Source: Planctomycetota bacterium (GTDB lineage: Bacteria; Planctomycetota; Planctomycetia; Pirellulales; Pirellulaceae). From it: DNA of 64,000 nt. The DNA lies in contig JAPLNL010000047.1 of the NCBI GenBank assembly GCA_026692905.1, positions 1 to 64,000 on the forward strand, read 5' to 3'. A program made the position numbers and the translations under genes. The notes beneath the pieces were generated by a model. The model saw only the letters and a program-made list of their open reading frames with translations. It did no database searches and had not been told where the DNA came from. Positions within the stretch are counted from its first letter, which is position 1. Each line of letters opens with the position of its first letter. Of this stretch, positions 43,360-50,785 are shown piece by piece.

Positions 43360-44367
43360 ATGGTGAAGAGATTTCGGATCGACCGGAGGGGTTTTACCCT
43401 GGTTGAGCTTTTGGTCGTTATTGCGATCATTGGCATTCTAGTGGGCTTGCTTTTACCGGCTGTCCAAGCTGCAAGAGAAGCGGCGAGACGTATGCAATGC
43501 ACAAACAATCTCAAGCAGCAAGTGCTTGCGTTGCACAACCACCACGACGCTTTCAAGCGATTCCCATCGGCTCTCCAAGTGGGTGTGGGCTGGTATACGA
43601 CGTTGAAATACAATCCACCACCAAGCGGCATCTCCCCAACTACCGGACTTCCTAATGATGGGGCATTTTTTAGCTGGATGTATTGTATTTTGCCGTTTAT
43701 TGAGGGGCAGAGTTTGTACAATTCGTTCGATCGCACTCAGTGGCCTTGGTGGCAAGGGCCAGTTGGCAATCGTTTCAATGGAAGGATCAACCAAGCCTTT
43801 GTTTGCCCATCCGACGTTCGAGGCGGGGTAACTTGGACGGATGCTGGCACGAATCCGGACAAAGCCGCACTGACCTCGTATCTTGGGGTATCGGGAACCA
43901 ATCAATTTCAAGAAGCGGGTGGCCAAGACGGATGCTTCTATGTGAATTCCAAGGTCACCATGGCCAGTATCACTGATGGGACAAGCAACACAATTTGCAT
44001 TGGTGAGCGTCCACCTTCGAATACTCTCGATTACGGCTGGATGTGGGCTGGTTCGGGCGACTACCCTTATTTTGGAGCTACGGACGTCGTATTAGGTGTT
44101 CACGAACGACCAGATGTAAGTGCGAAACCTGACTTCTTCAGGCCAGGAACGATCAAAGACCCGTTGGATATCCACCGTTATCACTTCTGGAGTCTACATC
44201 CAGGCGGAGGAAATTGGGCTTTAGCTGACGGAAGCGTTCGATTCATTTCGTACTCATCCGCATCTCCTCAAGTTATTCCGACATCATCGACTCAGGTAGT
44301 GATTCCGAACGTCATCCAAGCGATGGCGAGCAGAAATGATGGTAACGCCATTCAGGCTCCTGAATAG
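43360..44367 (+). CDS. DUF1559 prepilin-like protein 2
   Basis: A 335-residue DUF1559 protein from ATG 43360 (an upstream in-frame ATG at 43315 would add 15 residues but lacks a pilin-like n-region). The prepilin signal is [23 protein letters not shown], with the conserved [11 protein letters not shown] stretch. The family's DGTSNTICIGE motif is present, and H-x9-DG occurs as HPGGGNWALADGSVRF. First of three tandem paralogues. A small lipoprotein gene begins 240 nt downstream, after a strong terminator. Confidence 0.92.
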   Translation: MVKRFRIDRRGFTLVELLVVIAIIGILVGLLLPAVQAAREAARRMQCTNNLKQQVLALHNHHDAFKRFPSALQVGVGWYTTLKYNPPPSGISPTTGLPNDGAFFSWMYCILPFIEGQSLYNSFDRTQWPWWQGPVGNRFNGRINQAFVCPSDVRGGVTWTDAGTNPDKAALTSYLGVSGTNQFQEAGGQDGCFYVNSKVTMASITDGTSNTICIGERPPSNTLDYGWMWAGSGDYPYFGATDVVLGVHERPDVSAKPDFFRPGTIKDPLDIHRYHFWSLHPGGGNWALADGSVRFISYSSASPQVIPTSSTQVVIPNVIQAMASRNDGNAIQAPE

Positions 44368-44386
44368 GCAGCGCAACAAAGGATCA

Positions 44387-44421
44387 GTAGCTGGGCTTAC
44401 CAGAGCCCAGCTACTTTTTTT
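44387..44421 (+). terminator. Intrinsic terminator after DUF1559 gene 2
   Basis: An 11-bp perfect stem (44387-44397 with 44404-44414) with a 6-nt loop is followed directly by seven T residues (44415-44421). This is a textbook rho-independent terminator, so the lipoprotein gene at 44608 needs read-through or its own promoter. Confidence 0.93.
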
Positions 44422-44607
44422 ACTGCGTGCTAGCGCCGTGACTCACAAATAAGTCTAAACCCAAAGAAATTGCCGGAAGCTGCCACGGCTCTCACTGACG
44501 ATCATTCGGAAGTTCCGAAACTTTCAAGGGATTTGGCAAAAGTACTTTCTTCGGGTTGTGTTCCGTATTTTTCAACCATCCGCACTTTTATTTTTGATTG
44601 GATTGTA

Positions 44608-44817
44608 ATGCATAAGTATAAGCACAAGTTGTTATTGGCGTTGCCGCTGGCCTGCATTCTCGGTTGCGCCAAGGAGTACGAGCCGCAACCAGAGTCCATC
44701 CCTGACATTCCGCCGGGAAGAAGCTCTGCTAGGGCAGACGGGGATGCGTTTGCGGCCAAAACCACAACCGGAAAAAAAGCGGCTGGACCAGGAAACGCCC
44801 TCGCTAAGCCCAAGTAG
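44608..44817 (+). CDS. Small lipoprotein near DUF1559 gene 2
   Basis: A 69-residue protein starting MHKYKHKLLLALPLACILGC, giving a lipobox with Cys20. The remainder is Pro/Ala/Lys-rich and probably unstructured (EPQPESIPDIPPGRSSAR, then TTTGKKAAGPGNA). No family is recognised. Unlike the other two micro-lipoproteins of the cluster it is separated from the DUF1559 gene by a terminator and 240 nt. A longer frame starting at 44470 lacks a lipoprotein signal. Confidence 0.65.
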   Translation: MHKYKHKLLLALPLACILGCAKEYEPQPESIPDIPPGRSSARADGDAFAAKTTTGKKAAGPGNALAKPK

Positions 44818-44847
44818 AACAAGGGGGGGTGAATCGAGCTAACGCCA

Positions 44848-44978
44848 GCGGCGGGTTCCGATTCGCCTACTGCCATTTGCCCAGCACGACGCGCAAGCTA
44901 GTGAATCTTGTGGCACTTGCCTAGCACGACGCGCAAGCTAGTGAATCTTGTGGCACTTGCCTAGCACGACGCGCAAGG
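44848..44978. repeat. REP-like repeat, three-unit tandem array with 40-bp period
   Basis: Units begin at about 44881, 44921 and 44961; the third is truncated after CGCAAG. The spacer between them is the same each time (TCTTGTGGCACTTGC). The extension GGCGGGTTCCGATT precedes the array at 44850. A degraded inverted pair lies at 45212-45228 and 45241-45260. Confidence 0.85.
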
Positions 44979-45511
44979 TTTGGAATTGCAAGTTATGTAG
45001 TGAGGGCCGAAGGCTCGACACATCCGGTGCCGTGAGGCACCGGACTTGCTAACCTTAGGATTTCAAGGCCCGAAGGGCCGACAGACTCAGATCATGAGTC
45101 GCCCCTTTTTGCCCTTTCGGGGCTCGTCTCTCGATTGGTCTTCGCACCGTGTCCTGTCAGCCACGGCTTGGGACATGTCGGCCTTTCAGGCCTAATTTGT
45201 GCAACTTCAAAACGCGCAAGCCAGTGAATCTTGTGGCCAATTCAATAGCTTGCGCGTCGTTCGATGCTCTCTGGCTGTGAGCGAGCCTTTTCAACAGTCT
45301 GGCAGCCCATGCCGGTAATTTGTGCAAATTTGCCGCTCACCTAAACGAAACTAATTTCAGTTTTTTTATTTTTTTTCAGGAGGGGTTTTTCGAGTACTAA
45401 GCGATGGAGACCGCCACTATCGTCAGGTATTTGAGCAAGAACGTTGGTAATAGGTCCACAAAAGAGGCATTGACAGAAAGGGTTTTCTTCTCGCGGGTGA
45501 ATTTCTGCAGA

Positions 45512-45540
45512 TTGACATTCGCATGTTCGGTGGTTTCAAT
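45512..45540 (+). promoter_or_regulatory. Promoter of DUF1559 gene 3
   Basis: TTGACA at 45512-45517, 17-nt spacer, TTCAAT at 45535-45540. A second TTGACA stands 42 nt upstream at 45470-45475, inside GGCATTGACAGAAAG, as before gene 4. The leader to the ATG is about 150 nt. Confidence 0.6.
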
Positions 45541-45689
45541 ATTCGATGTCGATGGTCGATGTGAATAAGCCTCGTTCACTGTGGGCCAAGACAGTTTTGC
45601 TTTTTTGAATCATGATCGAGTAGCCCGCTAAACACACCACACCATTTATTTTATTGATTTTCGATTTTACTTTGGTTGAAAGGTTCGTT

Positions 45690-46805
45690 ATGTCAAAGCG
45701 TTTTTCCCCCCGGATGAGAGGCTTCACTCTCGTTGAATTGCTGGTGGTTATTGCGATCATTGGTATTTTGGTAGGCTTGCTACTACCGGCCGTACAAGCT
45801 GCTCGCGAAGCTGCTCGCCGTATGCAGTGCGGAAACAATCTAAAGCAACTTGGGCTAGCGATTCACAACTTTGAATCCGCTTACAAAAAACTTCCGTCGT
45901 CCCAGAATGCTCCCGAACTTAACGGTATTGCAAACTTTAACGCCGAAAACAACAGCTATGTTGGGCACCTGTGCCAGTTGCTTCCGTACATGGAGCAAAG
46001 CACCATCTACAATCCGTATAGTACTAACATTGATATGGATGCCAGGACCTACCTGTTGCCTGTTACATCCCCTCCAAATCTTCGTCGACGAGCTTGGTTC
46101 CACGACTCAGCCGGTACGGTAGTTGTTCGAGGTGGGGCAGTAACCTATCCAGATATCATGGCCGTTTCTGCATCCAAGATTCCTTCGTTCCTTTGTCCAT
46201 CCGACAATGCCGACGGGGTGTATGTTGCAGGTGGCACCCAGAAAATGTATGCCATTTCGGTTACCGGGTTGAATCCAAACACCATCCAAGCCTTCACCGT
46301 CGCCGATGTTTTGGGTCGTCCAGTTGCTCGCGACCTCACACCAACGAACTACCTAGGTGTCGCAGGTCGTTTCCCTTGTTCTGCGGCCTCAATGGGTGTC
46401 ACAGGAGCAAATGCGATAGCGATTGATAATTACTCGGGCATTTTTCGATTTAACAAGGACGGCAAGCTTGGCCAGATCACCGACGGCACCTCCAACACTT
46501 TGATGTTCGGTGAAGTCACAGGGGATTGGTCCGATGGCACAAAGCCGACGGGTCGAAATTGGTCTTTTGCTTGGAATATGTCCGCGCTGCCAATTCACTT
46601 TAACACCAAGAATCTTGTGAACGTTCCTTACGTCAACTCAACGAAGGCGTGGTTTCGCTTCAACAGCATGCACACTGGGTTGAATCAGTGGACGCTCGCA
46701 GACGGTTCGGTAAAGGGGCTGTCGCTGAGCACAGATGCCAACGTAATGCTTAGCTTCGGTGGTTCTGCAGACGGCGATGTGGTCAGTGGCGATGTCAATA
46801 ACTAG
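45690..46805 (+). CDS. DUF1559 prepilin-like protein 3
   Basis: A 371-residue DUF1559 protein (from ATG 45690, GAAAGG upstream) with prepilin signal [24 protein letters not shown] and the [19 protein letters not shown] helix. It has the [11 protein letters not shown] motif and an H-x9-DG motif ([19 protein letters not shown]). Closest to protein 4 of this window: both start MSKRFS and share the [11 protein letters not shown]-like segment and the YPDIMAVS stretch, so they arose by local duplication. A 50-residue lipoprotein gene follows 20 nt downstream. Confidence 0.93.
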   Translation: MSKRFSPRMRGFTLVELLVVIAIIGILVGLLLPAVQAAREAARRMQCGNNLKQLGLAIHNFESAYKKLPSSQNAPELNGIANFNAENNSYVGHLCQLLPYMEQSTIYNPYSTNIDMDARTYLLPVTSPPNLRRRAWFHDSAGTVVVRGGAVTYPDIMAVSASKIPSFLCPSDNADGVYVAGGTQKMYAISVTGLNPNTIQAFTVADVLGRPVARDLTPTNYLGVAGRFPCSAASMGVTGANAIAIDNYSGIFRFNKDGKLGQITDGTSNTLMFGEVTGDWSDGTKPTGRNWSFAWNMSALPIHFNTKNLVNVPYVNSTKAWFRFNSMHTGLNQWTLADGSVKGLSLSTDANVMLSFGGSADGDVVSGDVNN

Positions 46806-46825
46806 TTTGCTTTAGGACCTGCAAT

Positions 46826-46978
46826 ATGACTTTAAAGAATTTTGCTTTTCTTCTATTGATCGGTGCGATTTGCGGATGCGGAGCTCAAAAGGCACCAGAA
46901 GCAACTTCAGGGACACCGATTAAAAAGACAAAGGAGACCATTAAGAATGACGGTGTCGTGCCCAAAGAGGCGCCCTAA
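46826..46978 (+). CDS. Micro-lipoprotein behind DUF1559 gene 3
   Basis: A 50-residue protein, MTLKNFAFLLLIGAICGC, with a lipobox at Cys18. The mature part is short, Lys/Thr/Pro-rich and polar (TPIKKTKETIKNDG, then VPKEAP). It starts 20 nt after the DUF1559 stop, so the two are almost surely cotranscribed. The same layout occurs at 49017. Easily missed because of its length. Confidence 0.75.
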   Translation: MTLKNFAFLLLIGAICGCGAQKAPEATSGTPIKKTKETIKNDGVVPKEAP

Positions 46979-46996
46979 AGGCGATTAGGGTTATAT

Positions 46997-47078
46997 CTAG
47001 CACGACGCGCAAGCTAGTGAATCATCCAGCACGACGCGCAAGCTAGTGAATATATACTACGACGCGCAAGCTAGTGAA
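46997..47078. repeat. REP-like repeat, three tandem units with about 30-bp period
   Basis: Forward units start at 46997, 47027 and 47056. The spacers are only a few bases (TCATC and a TATATA-like stretch). The array lies between the lipoprotein stop and the terminator, so it is transcribed in the 3' untranslated region. Confidence 0.85.
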
Positions 47079-47130
47079 CACTATATATTCGACGCGTTGC
47101 AACTTCCGGTCGCAACCAATGCCAAAATGG

Positions 47131-47166
47131 AACATCCAGAATCGAAAGACTCTGGATGTTTTTTTT
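47131..47166 (+). terminator. Intrinsic terminator of the DUF1559-3 operon
   Basis: A 10-bp perfect stem (47131-47140 AACATCCAGA with 47151-47160) around a 10-nt loop, then eight T residues ending at 47166. It lies downstream of the lipoprotein gene and the repeat array. Confidence 0.93.
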
Positions 47167-47342
47167 GGTGCCGACAGTATTGCATTTCAGCGTTACCCGG
47201 CGCGGGCTGGGCTGTTAAAATTCTGTATCGACACTCGTTTTACGGTCCCAACGTTCGTTCCGATTTCGAAGCCCTGTGCGATTATTTCTCTCCCTCGCCC
47301 CATTTCGAGGGGAGGGGATCGGAGGGTGTGCTTGGGCGTCGC

Positions 47343-47505
47343 GCTAGGTTCACCAGCTTGCGCGTGCTAGGTTCACTAGCTTGTGCGTGCTAGGTTCACT
47401 AGCTTGTGCGTGCTAGGTTCACTAGCTTGCGCGTCGTGCTACGGGATCGGCGGACAAGTCGCGGTAGGTTCACTAGCTTGCGCGTCGTGCTACGGGATCG
47501 GCGGA
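47343..47505. repeat. REP-like repeat, reverse-orientation array of six units
   Basis: Four short units of about 25 bp (TAGGTTCACTAGCTTGYGCG) follow one another from 47343. Two more, spaced about 63 bp, each carry the extra sequence CGGGATCGGCGGACAAGTC. Unit variants differ by one or two bases, for example CACCAGCTTG in the first. Confidence 0.85.
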
Positions 47506-47693
47506 CAAGTCTTGCTTATGCTAAACGGAATTAATTTCGGTTTTTTTGAAATTTTTTCCCAGGGGGTTTTTGGAGTACTAATTTGCGGCAATCTTACCTT
47601 TTCCCCAGCAATTGCGGCCTATTGTTAACCCTACATTCACCAAACGGGCATTGACAGAAAAGGGATTTTTCCGGCCTAGTGAATTTCAATCGA

Positions 47694-47722
47694 TTGACAT
47701 TAGTGCTTCCAATGGTTTGAAT
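47694..47722 (+). promoter_or_regulatory. Promoter of DUF1559 gene 4
   Basis: TTGACA at 47694-47699, 17-nt spacer, TTGAAT at 47717-47722, with an additional TTGACA at 47651 in GGCATTGACAGAAAAGGG. The leader to the ATG is about 175 nt. CTAAACGGAATTAATTTCGG and GGAGTACTAA further up also have counterparts before gene 3. Confidence 0.6.
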
Positions 47723-47897
47723 GCAGTGTACACACACACTGCGCGCCCGGGGATGAAGCTTACCTCTAAACTTTGCTCCTAGGGGTTTTTGCCGTCGGGC
47801 CAAAACAAGTCGACCTTTTATCGAATCAGGGTTGAGTGATCGCTCAACTCATAACCAGTCGTTTTTTTTGTTTTTACTCTGTGTTGAAAGGTTCATT

Positions 47898-48998
47898 ATG
47901 TCAAAGCGTTTTTCTAACCGGATGAGAGGTTTCACTCTCGTCGAATTGCTGGTGGTTATCGCCATCATCGGTATTTTGGTTGGGCTGCTACTCCCAGCTG
48001 TACAAGCCGCTCGCGAAGCTGCTCGGCGCATGCAGTGCTCAAACAATCTGAAGCAACTTGGTCTTGCCAATCTCAATCACGAGTCCGCTACCAAAAAGTT
48101 TCCTGCATCAAATTATAATCTCACCGGTGGTACCCCTAACATTGACGAGACCAATTTCTGTTACGTTGGTCACTTGGTCCAACTTCTTCCCTATTTGGAG
48201 CAGTCATCGGTTTATCAACCTTTCGCAGCCAACTGTGACTTGAAGGACACGACCTACCAGACTTTGCCAGCGACAACTGTTTTAAACCGAAGAGCATGGT
48301 GGTGCGATACAACAGGCACGGTGGTTGTTCGTGGTGGCGTTGTCGCCTACCCTGATATTATGGCTGTTTCCCCGGCGAGAATTCCAGCCTTTGTGTGCCC
48401 TTCCGACAGCGCAGAGTCGGTTATGGTTCCAAACGGCGCGGACTTTAGCATTATTTTCTCTATGATGGAATGGCCGGCAGGACTGTACCGCATATCGATG
48501 AACGATCAGCTGGGTCGCTGTGTCTATCGGGACACCAATGTTACAAATTATTTGGGGTGCGCTGGACGGTTCAGCAATACACAAGCAAACATCGGTCAGG
48601 CCACGCGTACGGATATCGACGCTTACGCCGGAGTGTTTCGCATCAATAAGATGTCGAAGATTGCGGATATCACAGATGGAACCACTAACACAATTGCATT
48701 TGGCGAAGTTACAGGGGGATGGACCGATGGTTTCAAGCCCGTGGGACGAACGCATTCTTTTTCTTGGACTGCGGGAGCTATGCCAATGCACCGTATGACC
48801 TTCAGTTTGGGAGGCGTTGCGTACAAAAATGCTGAAAAATCCTGGTTACGCTATTCGAGCATGCACACCGGACTCGCTAATTTTGCGATGGCTGATGGTT
48901 CCGTCAAGACGTTTCCGACCAATACAGACAACACTGTTTATCTGAACCTGGGTGGAAGAGCGGATGGAACTGTAATCGACGGTAATGTGGTTCAATAA
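47898..48998 (+). CDS. DUF1559 prepilin-like protein 4
   Basis: A 366-residue DUF1559 protein from ATG 47898 (GAAAGG upstream). It has the prepilin signal [24 protein letters not shown] and conserved [13 protein letters not shown]. The DGTTNTIAFGE and H-x9-DG (MHTGLANFAMADGSVKTF) motifs are intact. The opening MSKRFSNRMRG and the [22 protein letters not shown] segment match protein 3 closely, consistent with tandem duplication of the whole promoter-gene-lipoprotein unit. Confidence 0.93.
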   Translation: MSKRFSNRMRGFTLVELLVVIAIIGILVGLLLPAVQAAREAARRMQCSNNLKQLGLANLNHESATKKFPASNYNLTGGTPNIDETNFCYVGHLVQLLPYLEQSSVYQPFAANCDLKDTTYQTLPATTVLNRRAWWCDTTGTVVVRGGVVAYPDIMAVSPARIPAFVCPSDSAESVMVPNGADFSIIFSMMEWPAGLYRISMNDQLGRCVYRDTNVTNYLGCAGRFSNTQANIGQATRTDIDAYAGVFRINKMSKIADITDGTTNTIAFGEVTGGWTDGFKPVGRTHSFSWTAGAMPMHRMTFSLGGVAYKNAEKSWLRYSSMHTGLANFAMADGSVKTFPTNTDNTVYLNLGGRADGTVIDGNVVQ

Positions 48999-49016
48999 TC
49001 AAAGGAAGTAAGCTGA

Positions 49017-49157
49017 ATGAAAACGGTAGTATATTTGGTGGTTCTTGGGATAGTTGTAGGCTGTTCGGAACCGCCCCCTCCGGTGCAGACCAAGAGCGCT
49101 CCAGTCAAAAAGAGTGGCAAGAATGCTGGTGGTATGCAAGTTGAGGAAGGGTTTTAG
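49017..49157 (+). CDS. Micro-lipoprotein behind DUF1559 gene 4
   Basis: A 46-residue protein, MKTVVYLVVLGIVVGC, with a lipobox at Cys16, then SEPPPPVQTKSAPVKKSGKN and a short acidic end. It starts 18 nt after the DUF1559 stop. Size, signal and Pro/Lys-rich mature part match the micro-lipoprotein behind gene 3. A terminator follows within 35 nt, which closes the operon. Confidence 0.75.
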   Translation: MKTVVYLVVLGIVVGCSEPPPPVQTKSAPVKKSGKNAGGMQVEEGF

Positions 49158-49187
49158 TTCCTGAGTTGCATCAGCAGATAATTGATA

Positions 49188-49220
49188 GATACCCAACCTT
49201 CGGTTGGGTATCTTCGTTTT
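49188..49220 (+). terminator. Intrinsic terminator of the DUF1559-4 operon
   Basis: An 11-bp perfect stem (49188-49198 GATACCCAACC with 49202-49212) closed by a TTC loop, followed by a short T-rich stretch (TTCGTTTT). Confidence 0.85.
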
Positions 49221-49386
49221 GCGACCGCATAGTGACAACGCGTTTTTGGTCGCGACGAAAGACCTCACTCCGCCTACAGTTTAGCGGAATGCGCCGAACA
49301 TTTTGATCGCACCGACGAAAGTCTCTTCGGCTTCCGCTACAATCCGTGGTTAATGAGGCAAAGTCCTAAGGCCGAGGCGAACCGCT

Positions 49387-50208
49387 ATGTCATTTTTTCT
49401 TGCCCCCGTTAGTAACCGTCTTTTCGGGATCTGCTTGGCTTTACTAATTGAAAACCTACCGTTTCCCGGACCGGCTTTCGCTCAGGAACCCGACCAACCG
49501 GAACGCACCGAATCTGAGTCAAAGAACCCAGAGTTGGTCCCGTTGCTTCACGATTACGACGAGGCGATTGAAGTAGCTAAGAAACTCGATAGGCCCATTT
49601 TGATAGTGCTTGGAGCGGAATGGTGTGCGCCATGCAAGCAGCTTGAAAAGGAGCTGGAACTGCCAACCGCCGAAGTTCTCTTTCGGAGATGGGTTGTGGT
49701 CAAAATCGATATCGATGAGGAAGTTGCCTTGGCCAAGGAATGGCAAGTCAACTCGGTTCCTGCCTTTCGAATTCTGGGGATCGATCAGGAGGTTTATGCG
49801 AGCAATGAAGGTTTTGGCGGTCTCAAAAAACTTGTGGCATGGCTCGAGGAGAACTTCGAAGCGGTCAACCCGAAAACGCAGAGGTTTCTTCGCGAAGACA
49901 AGCCGGTCGATTCCGAAATCGTGATGGAATGGATACGCATGTTGCGAGATAAGAGACCGAGCAGTCGCAAGCTTGTGATCGAAAGGCTGTCCAAAAACAA
50001 AGACCTTTCCGCAAGGCCCGTGATTGAAACGCTAGCAGCAGGAAATCTGTCCCAAAAGTTAGGTGCATTGGAAATACTTGAGAAATGGTCCGCCCCAATC
50101 GCTGGTCTTGACCCATGGGAGCCATATACAATCAGTAAAGAGCGATTGGAGTTGCTCAGCCGTTGGCTGAGTGGCGTTGGCCAATCGTTATCGGCGGGGC
50201 CAGATTAA
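49387..50208 (+). CDS. Exported thioredoxin-like protein
   Basis: A 273-residue protein with a signal peptide (LFGICLALLIENLPFPGPAFAQ) and a thioredoxin fold at about 55-160: DRPILIVLGAEWCAPCKQLEKEL with the redox-active WCAPC, VVVKIDIDEE, and the cis-Pro in WQVNSVPAFRIL. The last 110 residues form a helical extension (VIERLSKNKDLSARPVIETLAAGNLSQKLGALEIL), similar to a HEAT-like repeat. It probably acts as a periplasmic thiol-disulfide protein. It is followed by a REP-like array and then the ExbD gene; an operon is possible but the array interrupts the spacing. Confidence 0.9.
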   Translation: MSFFLAPVSNRLFGICLALLIENLPFPGPAFAQEPDQPERTESESKNPELVPLLHDYDEAIEVAKKLDRPILIVLGAEWCAPCKQLEKELELPTAEVLFRRWVVVKIDIDEEVALAKEWQVNSVPAFRILGIDQEVYASNEGFGGLKKLVAWLEENFEAVNPKTQRFLREDKPVDSEIVMEWIRMLRDKRPSSRKLVIERLSKNKDLSARPVIETLAAGNLSQKLGALEILEKWSAPIAGLDPWEPYTISKERLELLSRWLSGVGQSLSAGPD

Positions 50209-50209
50209 T

Positions 50210-50342
50210 CTAGCACGACGCGCAAGCTAGTGAATTGCTGGTCGTTTTCACTAGCTTGCGCGTCGTGCTAAGGCAGCTCGTTTTCACTAGCTTGCGCGTC
50301 GTGCTACGGCAGCTCGTTTTCGCTAGATTGCGCGTCGTGCTA
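50210..50342. repeat. REP-like repeat, one forward and three reverse units
   Basis: Forward unit at 50210-50234; reverse units at 50247-50270, 50283-50306 and 50319-50342, with an exact 36-bp period and the same spacer (MGGCAGCTCGTT). The last unit has CGCTAGATTG. The first two units form an inverted pair. It occupies the space between the thioredoxin-like gene and exbD. Confidence 0.88.
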
Positions 50343-50362
50343 AGGCAGGAATTCGGTAAACG

Positions 50363-50785
50363 ATGGCATTGCAAATCAAAAAAGGTCGGGCGCTCGATTC
50401 GCTCAATTTGACACCACTCATCGACGTGGTCTTTTTGCTTTTGATCTTTTTCTTGGTCGCAACCCGCTTCGCTCAGGATGATCGCGAATTGCCGGTGCTA
50501 TTGCCATCAGCGGCGAGCGCGGTCCCCATGACAACGGAGCCCACGGAATTGGTTGTCAATGTCGATGCGACTGGGCAGTACATGATTTTTGGTGAACGGA
50601 TGTCGCTGGACAAAGTCGAATCCATATTGCGGCGTTCGGTTGCAGACAATCCAATCAATCAAATGGTTATCATTCGCGGCGACCGCAATGTCGCATTTCA
50701 AGCGGTCGTTTCGGTTATGGACATTTGCAACAAAATTAAAGTGCCCTCCTACAAGATTTCCACGGAAGCGGGAGCTGGATCTTGA
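50363..50785 (+). CDS. ExbD/TolR-type biopolymer transport protein
   Basis: A 140-residue inner-membrane protein with one N-terminal helix (LIDVVFLLLIFFLVATRF) that carries the functional Asp21 of the proton path. The periplasmic domain (DRELPVLLPSAASA; VRGDRNVAFQAVVSVMDICNKIKV-like) is the usual ExbD/TolR fold. Normally it works with an ExbB/TolQ channel; none is directly adjacent, and the nearest candidate is at 55403. The stop overlaps the next gene by 4 nt, which links it to the membrane-anchored cyclase-fold protein. Confidence 0.92.
   Translation: MALQIKKGRALDSLNLTPLIDVVFLLLIFFLVATRFAQDDRELPVLLPSAASAVPMTTEPTELVVNVDATGQYMIFGERMSLDKVESILRRSVADNPINQMVIIRGDRNVAFQAVVSVMDICNKIKVPSYKISTEAGAGS

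Larger units (their letters stand above)
44818..45689. other. 872-nt non-coding repeat mosaic and promoter region
   Basis: No gene is seen here. The stretch holds the REP-like array at 44848-44978, palindromes at 45023-45044 (TCCGGTGCC, loop GTGA) and around 45064-45082 (GGCCCGAAGGGCC), a degraded inverted REP pair at 45212-45260, and the promoter region of DUF1559 gene 3 from about 45340. Confidence 0.8.
46979..47897. other. 919-nt non-coding region between DUF1559 genes 3 and 4
   Basis: No gene found. It contains, in order, a three-unit REP-like array (46997-47078), a terminator (47131-47166), a C/G-rich repeat trace near 47284-47316, a second REP-like array in the opposite orientation (47343-47505), and the promoter and leader of DUF1559 gene 4. 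Confidence 0.8.

Noticed and set aside
44881-44978. CRISPR array suggested by regular repeats
   Set aside because: The spacers are identical within an array, units occur in both orientations across the region, and no cas gene is present.
47046-47628. Plus-strand frames across the repeat arrays at 47 kb
   Set aside because: They translate the REP-like units and a terminator; repeated ACASCYG-like residues come from the repeats.
50247-50342. CRISPR array with 36-bp period
   Set aside because: Only three units, with the same 12-nt spacer each time.
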